Below, in pieces: positions 58,185-64,000 of a stretch of 64,000 bases of DNA. The first letter of the stretch is position 1. Each line of letters begins with the position of its first letter. Position numbers and translations under genes: made by a program. This stretch comes from Romanomermis culicivorax (Eukaryota > Nematoda > Enoplea > Mermithida > Mermithidae): positions 124,001 through 188,000 of the forward strand of contig CAWUHX010000167.1 of assembly GCA_963922205.1 (NCBI GenBank). The letters run 5' to 3'. The notes under the pieces were generated by a model. The model was not told where the DNA came from and searched no databases. It was given only the letters and a program-made list of their open reading frames with translations.

Positions 58185-61100
58185 AGGAAAAATTCAATTG
58201 ATGAAAAATGACAATTTTCGGCGTAATACTGACTATTAGCTACACACATATAATAGACAATATTTCGGACTCGAACCAAATCAAACAAATTATTGACCAT
58301 TACGGAGCAGATTTAAAACTCGATGCTGATTCATTCGTATGTATATTTCGTGGCGGTGACAAACCGAAATTTAACAAAGTTGTTTTCAACGACAGTACAT
58401 CGAAAAAACTGTTGATCAAAATGATAAATATGAATTCGAAAGGCGAAGATATGAGAGCGAGACCAGACTTGTCATATTAACAAAGAGAAATGGGTTGAAA
58501 CCTATGTAGAATTTGGAAAATTAGAAGATAAAGATAATTTCTTTATAAATTATGGTGTATGTACTATTAAATAGTAAAGAAAATGCTGCGTCGTAATCAC
58601 AGTGTGCATGTTTGAGATGGAAGCTGTGCTGGTAAAAAAGTTGCGCCTGAAAATGTAGAGAAAGTCCTGATTAAATCTATTCTCATAAATATTCGTAGTA
58701 CAAAAAATAAGAAAATTTATCTAAATTCAATACTCAATAATTATGATTTAATATTTCTCACAGAAACTGGCTAAGATGGGAGCATAACAAATAATATACA
58801 CTTGTCTCTGATTTGTCCTTCCAGATTTTGAGGAAAGATAGAAAAAGTCATCGAGGTGGTATATGTGTACTGATGGCGAAAGTCCCATTTAATAAGAGTC
58901 GTATTAGATATACCGCAATCTTTCAACTGCTTGGAAACCATGGTAATCGAGGTCCTAAATCTTGGGATTCAATGTATTTTAGTATACAGAGCTCCTTCAA
59001 CTGATTGTGAAACTGATGTGAAATTATGCTAATTTATTGAAGGGTCTAGTTTGAATAATAAACCAAAAATCGTACTTGGAGATTTTAATTTACCTAAAAT
59101 AGATTGAACATCTGAAAGTATACCAAATGATGATGTGAGTTTGATATATTGGAATTATGTTAATAGATGTGGTTTCTCAAAATTCAACCTACTCGTGGGA
59201 CAAATATTTTATATTTTTGTTCTAACAAATCAGCAAGGTCTATGTCGAAATATTGAAGGTCAACCACTCTTATCAAATTCTTGTGACCATCGTAGCATTG
59301 TTTTTGAGATATTAGGGCCCAAGCAAAAACCCAAGGATAAAAAAATTCTACATTTAAGTCAAAAAATTTTGATTTTATGCTGCCAATATGAGTACTCCAG
59401 AATGGGACATGCTATTTTCGACATGTACAACTGTAGACGATTTTATGACAAGTTTCTGGCAATTATGCAAACTGGGTTGGCAATTATGCAAACCTTAAAA
59501 AAAAATCTGGCAATTACGCAAACCTTCAAAATCAGAAGTTGAAATCTTGGCAGATATACAGGTAAAATAAAAACCAAGTGTGAAGGAATTAAATCTTAGG
59601 CATATCAAAAAACTTGAGCAAGCATTGAAACAATTCCGTATTGAAAAAGAAAGAAAGCTTGTTAGACATGAAAATCTCAAATTATTTAATAACTATGTCA
59701 TCCAGGGTCTAAATAATATCCAAGAAATTTTAGTCCTAAGACAAAACGGTAAATTATTAATAGGAACTAAAGATATTCTAGAAGCTTTTAATCATTTTTT
59801 CTCCTCAGTCTTCACAAAACATAATGGAATTGAGACTGATATAAATTTTAATTCACATGAAAATACATAGACTAACAGGAATAAGAATTTCAGATGATGA
59901 TATTTGCTCCAAATTGGAAGATTTAAAAATTCAAGTTCGGTGGGACCTGATGGTTTACCTACCAATAATAATATTTAAAAGATTAGCTAATTGTCCACCC
60001 ACTGGAAAAATCTTCAATATTTCAGTATTGACTTGGCGCCTTCCGAGCGTCTGAAAAATGGCTCATGTGACTCCAGTTTTCAAGAAAGGGATCACGAATG
60101 AAAGTTTCAACTACCTGCCTGTATTTTTAACTTGCGTTTGTTGTAGGATTCTTGAAAAAATCATAAAAGCTCAATTGACAAATTTTCTCATTCTTAATTA
60201 TTGTATTTCTGATCGTCAGTTTGTTCTCTAAATACTTAGTTGATAACATTGACAAATAAATGGTAGTTGATGTAATATATTTGTATTTTTATAAAGCCTT
60301 CGATACACTACCACATTCAAGGCTTACTGCAAAAGTGGAAAAATATGGTCTTAAGGGAAATTTATTGTCCTTTATTACTGATCTTTTTCATAATAGACAA
60401 CAGAGAGTTGTGTCAAAGAATACCATGCCAACTTTTCAAAATGTAACAAGTGGAGTCCCACTATTATCCCTTTTATTTGTCAATGATATAGATAACTCAC
60501 CGCGATCAACTAAAGTAAGCATGTTTTTGTTCGCTGATGATATAAAAATTTATGAAATAAATTTATTTAAAAAAAATAAATTTTTGTATCATCAGCGAAC
60601 AAAAGAAGTGGGGACCTTCAAAAATTTCTAGAATCTGTCGTCAGATGGTCTGAAATATCTCAGCTAACTCTTTCTACTTCTAATTAACATTTTGGATTTA
60701 ATAACAAAATGAAAAGTACAAAATTGATGATAAAATAATTGAGGATACTGGTAATTATGTTAAAGATATTGGTACTTTTTAATCAAAAAATTTAAATTTG
60801 ATGAACAAATGAGCATAAATGCTTACTACAGATTATATCTTATATTATGTCGATTTGTAAGCAAATATAAATTCTTGCCGACTAATGCATACAAAACGTA
60901 TATATAACGCCAGCCCTATTTTGGAATATGCAACTACAATCTGGTCACCACAATCAACTAAGAACATCAGAGCCATTGAAAAAAAACAGAAATACTTCAC
61001 AATGAGGGTTCTCAATTTTCTTGAGGTTTCTTATAATGATCGTTTGACTATACTAAAGCTAGAAACAGTTTAAAATAAAAAACGTTGGAATGATTGATTG

Positions 61101-61490
61101 AGGCAGACGTGAAATTGAGTGATTTCTGCACCATTACACATTTTCAGACCCGATCCAGCCACAGTTGAAAGTTAAAAACAGATTGTCCGAGGACTGATAT
61201 TAAGAAATATTTTTTTACGAATAGGGTTAATCATATCTGGAATAAACTTCCTGAATCAATACTCACATCTAAAACTAGTAAAGTTTCTCGCTCTAAATTG
61301 GATAAATTCAACTGTGAAAAAAAATCGAAAAAGTCAACTGTAAGAGCTATGCTTTTTTTGACCATGCACAGCGTAATCGCCAATATACTGCATATTTATC
61401 CCGTACCTATTTATTAACTTATTCGTTCATTTTTATTAAATTATCTTGACATTGCTTAATGCTGTTGGGAATAGAATCATCATCATCATC
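58185..61490 (+). pseudogene. CR1-like LINE, near full length, multiply frameshifted
   Basis: An ORF1-like frame (58208-58480, GGDKPKFNKVVFND) is followed by an apurinic endonuclease-like region. This has NNYDLIFLTETG near 58738-58775, IVLGDFNLPKIDW near 59070-59107 and CDHRSIVFEI near 59280-59310. Next come RT pieces: YFYKAFDTLPHSRLTAKVEK and VTSGVP...LLFVNDI with FLFADDIKIYE (60260-60560). The C-terminal block has ILEYATTIWSP and NHIWNKLPESI (60885-61270). Frames shift many times and internal stops are common. The 3' end carries an ATCATCATCATC run at 61475-61490, as short 3' repeats do in CR1/L2-type elements. Same family as 18490-19615. Confidence 0.8.
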
Positions 61491-62012
61491 AACATGGACA
61501 TTCTGTTGGGGGTCAGTCAGGGCAAGGGATGAGTAATTTGTTTTTTCTTGGTTAACAAAAAAGTTTTTTAACATCTAAGAAGCAAATTCTTACGTTGAAA
61601 TTAGTCAAATATGTAAAAGTATTTGCTTAACCAGCTTTTTTAAAGGTTTTCGTGTTACTCCTTTGAAAATAATCTATGCTTTGTTCAGAAAAACCATTAA
61701 ACTACGGCATCATTTTTGCTTTTAGGACGTCTTCGTCGGTTTGTAGCCATATGCGCCGATTTCATTTGCGCTCTGACCAAGGGCAGTAAACATTTTTTCT
61801 AAATTTTACTTCATTTAAAGAGTCAAAATGATAAAATCTGGAAATTCATGTAATAATGATTTTTGTAGTGAACAAACAAATATTTCAACGAGAGCAGTCT
61901 TTCTTTACGCAGCTCAATTTTTTCCTTTCTCCAAACACAGCAACCGATCGATAAGCCATCAAAGCTGCAAGCAGGTTAAGCTTTTTGCATCCTGAACATA
62001 CATGCACACATA
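61491..62012. other. Gene-free stretch
   Basis: Between the LINE tail and the next MITE. Contains TTCTGTTGGGGGTCAGTCAGG near 61502, a phrase resembling the CTGCTGGGGGTCA text at about 38275. No other feature seen. Confidence 0.35.
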
Positions 62013-62288
62013 CCCGTATCCAGGATTTTCAAAAAAGGGGGGAATTTTCCAAAAATTTTTTAGAATTGACTGAATAAAAAGAAAATCATTTTTGCAGTAA
62101 AGACGACTTATTTTCAGTTAGTTTAAGTCTGCTTGGATTAGTGGCTAAGTTCTATATTTGACAAAAAGTATATAAATATAATTTAATTTTGGAATTGTGA
62201 TGTATAAGTACAATGATATTGCTGAAAATTTTATTCTAAAAAAAAATTTAGGGGGGGGGGATTCCCCCCTTCTCCCTCTAAATACGGG
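62013..62288. mobile_element. CCCGTATCCAGG-end element, 276-bp internal-deletion derivative
   Basis: CCCGTATCCAGGATTTTC at the left and TCCCTCTAAATACGGG at the right. Both ends and about 120 adjacent bases match 15137-16047 in reverse, while the middle 600 bases are absent. This is the usual relation between a longer element and its MITE. Confidence 0.75.
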
Positions 62289-62292
62289 ACTG

Positions 62293-62531
62293 CATGCACA
62301 TAGGGGGTAGGGGAGTAAACCCAAACAACTGAGACCCTGGCCATCCCCCTGGCCCGTAATCGTCAAACACCAACTGAACTTTTTTCGACACCGCTTTTTT
62401 TGATGATTTTTGTGCATATTTTGTATGAAAAACCAGGCTTCAGGACTTTTTTGTTTTTTTGCTCACCGAGACCCCTACCCTCCTGGATAAAAAGTCCAAG
62501 GACCCCCCCTGGAAAATTCTTGCCATGCATG
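62293..62531. mobile_element. CATGCA-end MITE copy 3
   Basis: CATGCACATAGGGGGTAGGG at the left and TTCTTGCCATGCATG at the right, with GAGACCCTGGCCATCCCCC inside. It lies directly beside the element at 62013-62288. Confidence 0.65.
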
Positions 62532-62798
62532 TCTGATCCTGAAACATTCAATGAAAAAGATTACAAGAAGTCGATTATCACCCTTTTTTCAGTTATGCGT
62601 ACTGTTTTTCAAATCCAAAAAAAATTGCAGATTGACGACGATTTACAATTCTGTGGCTTTGTGACTAGTTTGTCTATATGGCTGTCACATAATTTACAAT
62701 ACTTTAAGTTTTTGCCCAGCTTGGGTGGTCTTTATTACTGTTTTATGTGTATACGTATTAAGCATGTATTCCATTTCGTACGCTGTTTTCATGGCATC

Positions 62799-62935
62799 AT
62801 GGCGCAAATGAACAATGCGCATTTGGTAATGGCGCATATGAAAAGTGGCGCAATTGCCAATGGCGCATATAAAACATGGCGCAGTTGGATTGGCGCAATT
62901 GGCAGAAGCGAATATGAAAAAGGCACAATTGGCTA
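62799..62935 (+). repeat. Irregular ATGGCGCA(A/T) minisatellite
   Basis: About nine spaced units of ATGGCGCAnnTGnnnA type (GGCGCATATGAAA, GGCGCAATTGCCA, GGCGCAGTTGGA) at 13-18-base steps. Each unit is centred on an NdeI- or MfeI-like palindrome. A run of open frame across it on both strands is a by-product of the repeat. Confidence 0.6.
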
Positions 62936-63142
62936 CACCCCGTCTTCCTCTCCTTTTCTTTCTCATTTTGCTCTATTATCTTCTTGATAAATGCGAGACC
63001 CCCCAAGACCCCCCAAACCCCATGAGCATGTATTACAAAATAAGACAACTTAGCTCAATTGGTAGAAGCTCTTGAGGGTTAATTAGTAAATTGAAGTAGA
63101 TAACTAATGGCTGCGTCTGATAGATTATAATGAATATTATAC

Positions 63143-63336
63143 CATACCTGTAAGAGGTCCGACCAGTTGGAAGAGAATAAACCCAAAATTTTGATGTGGG
63201 GATCTCGGAATTTCCAAAATTTTGGAGGTCCCCGAAAAAAGTCGATTTTTTTTAATTGGAAGAGTGTCTCAACATTTGGGTATAGGGTTCCACCAAGTTG
63301 AGGTCCCCCCGATCCCCCCGCTAATTTACAGGTATG
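63143..63336. mobile_element. CATACCTGTAA MITE, 194 bp
   Basis: Ends CATACCTGTAAGAGGTCC and CTAATTTACAGGTATG. Flanks TATTATAC and TATTATCA agree at 6 of 8. GACCAGTTGG, GGTCCCCGAAAAAAGTCG and CCAAGTTGAGG are shared with the copies at 18337 and 19043. Confidence 0.8.
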
Positions 63337-63362
63337 TATTATCACTGTTCTTTTCGCCAAAT

Positions 63363-64000
63363 CAGTGTTTTTGGCGAAAAAATCTGGAAATGCAAGAAGA
63401 AATTTGGCAAAATTTTTTTTTAATTTTGAAGTCGGTGAGCTGTATTTTGGTGCATTTTAGAAGGTCAAAACCCCATAATTTTCCGGCGCTTCGCGCCGGC
63501 AAGGATAATTTTGATCATTGCTCGCTATAATACCACTCGAGAGCGATCGTAAGCATGTCTACTTTACTTACTAGTTAGCATTCAATAGTTGTTAACACCT
63601 AGAATGTCTCATCTCGTGGTTTAATCAACTTGATATTGCGTCTTATTGTTTGACGAAACTGGATTTTTTTGATTTTTTTACAAAATTTTTCTGCGGTCTT
63701 TACAAATTTTGAACCTTGTGAACATAATTTTTTTTGCATTCGGAGAATGATTGAAACATCAACAGTTTGGGACAGTGACAGTAATCGCTGGTTGAATAAT
63801 GCAAATTTTTGGTTGCTTTTCTGATTTTACAAATCAAGTGGCGTGCTTTCAATATGATTTTTTGCATTTTGTCCGACTGTGAAAAATGATTGGGTTGAAT
63901 GCAAAATTAGACCACTTATCAAGGTAATAAATGTCGAAGAGATTTATTTTCGAGAGTTCTAGTACCAAAACTCCAAAAAAATTTCGGCGTTTCGCGCCCG
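63363..64000. mobile_element. hAT-like element, left part, runs off the window
   Basis: Starts CAGTGTTTTTGGCG with a TTTTTGGCGAAAAA subterminal palindrome. A perfect CCGGCGCTTCGCGCCGG hairpin lies at 63483-63499, and another version (TTCGGCGTTTCGCGCC) reaches the window end. Internal text resembles 14.8-15.6 kb and 17.1-17.5 kb. Confidence 0.6.

Noticed and set aside
62400-62987. 195-codon open frame on the plus strand
   Set aside because: It crosses a MITE end and the ATGGCGCA minisatellite; composition is repeat-driven and no domain is seen.
63043-63072. tRNA-like A box (TAGCTCAATTGGTAGA)
   Set aside because: No B box (GGTTCGA-type) or cloverleaf follows within 60 bases; the downstream text is a repeat shared with 36729-36795. 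At best a SINE scrap.

Overview
The window is nuclear DNA from an arthropod, most likely an insect. It is AT-rich, its genes are split into short GT-AG exons, and the intergenic and intronic space is saturated with decayed DNA transposons, MITEs and CR1-like LINE pieces. A scale insect or other hemipteran would fit, but that is a guess; nothing here fixes the species. No prokaryotic gene, CRISPR array, rRNA or convincing tRNA was found.

Three host genes could be rebuilt exon by exon, all on the minus strand. (1) 2183-14220 is the N-terminal HEAT-repeat half of the kinase Target of rapamycin (TOR). Eighteen exons were placed; the FAT and kinase parts lie beyond the left edge. (2) 33450-46700 is a complete SLC22-type organic cation transporter of the major facilitator superfamily: nine exons whose phases all join, giving 561 residues. 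(3) 51346-54284 is the HAUS4 subunit of the augmin complex: seven exons, 280 residues. The genes are unrelated in function (growth control, solute transport, spindle microtubule nucleation) and show no sign of co-regulation.

The rest is mobile DNA. It includes hAT-like elements with CAGGG/CAGTG ends and 8-bp target duplications, some over 1 kb. A very young-looking MITE family has CATACATGTAA ends and a poly-G interior; five full copies each have a perfect 8-bp target duplication. A sister family has CATACCTGTAA ends. A nested PIF/Harbinger cluster carries a HARBI1-like nuclease exon. There are two fold-back elements, a degraded MULE-like transposase gene inside an SLC22 intron, and four LINE remnants. 

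The most striking signal not explained by ordinary gene annotation is a short GC-rich hairpin (CCGGCGC-TTC-GCGCCGG) in an AT-rich setting. It recurs at least a dozen times inside transposon families whose ends are otherwise different. Layout: 0-14 kb TOR with transposon-filled introns; 14-33 kb nested transposons without host genes; 33-47 kb SLC22; 47-51 kb spacer with a hAT copy; 51-54 kb HAUS4; 54-64 kb MITEs and a LINE.
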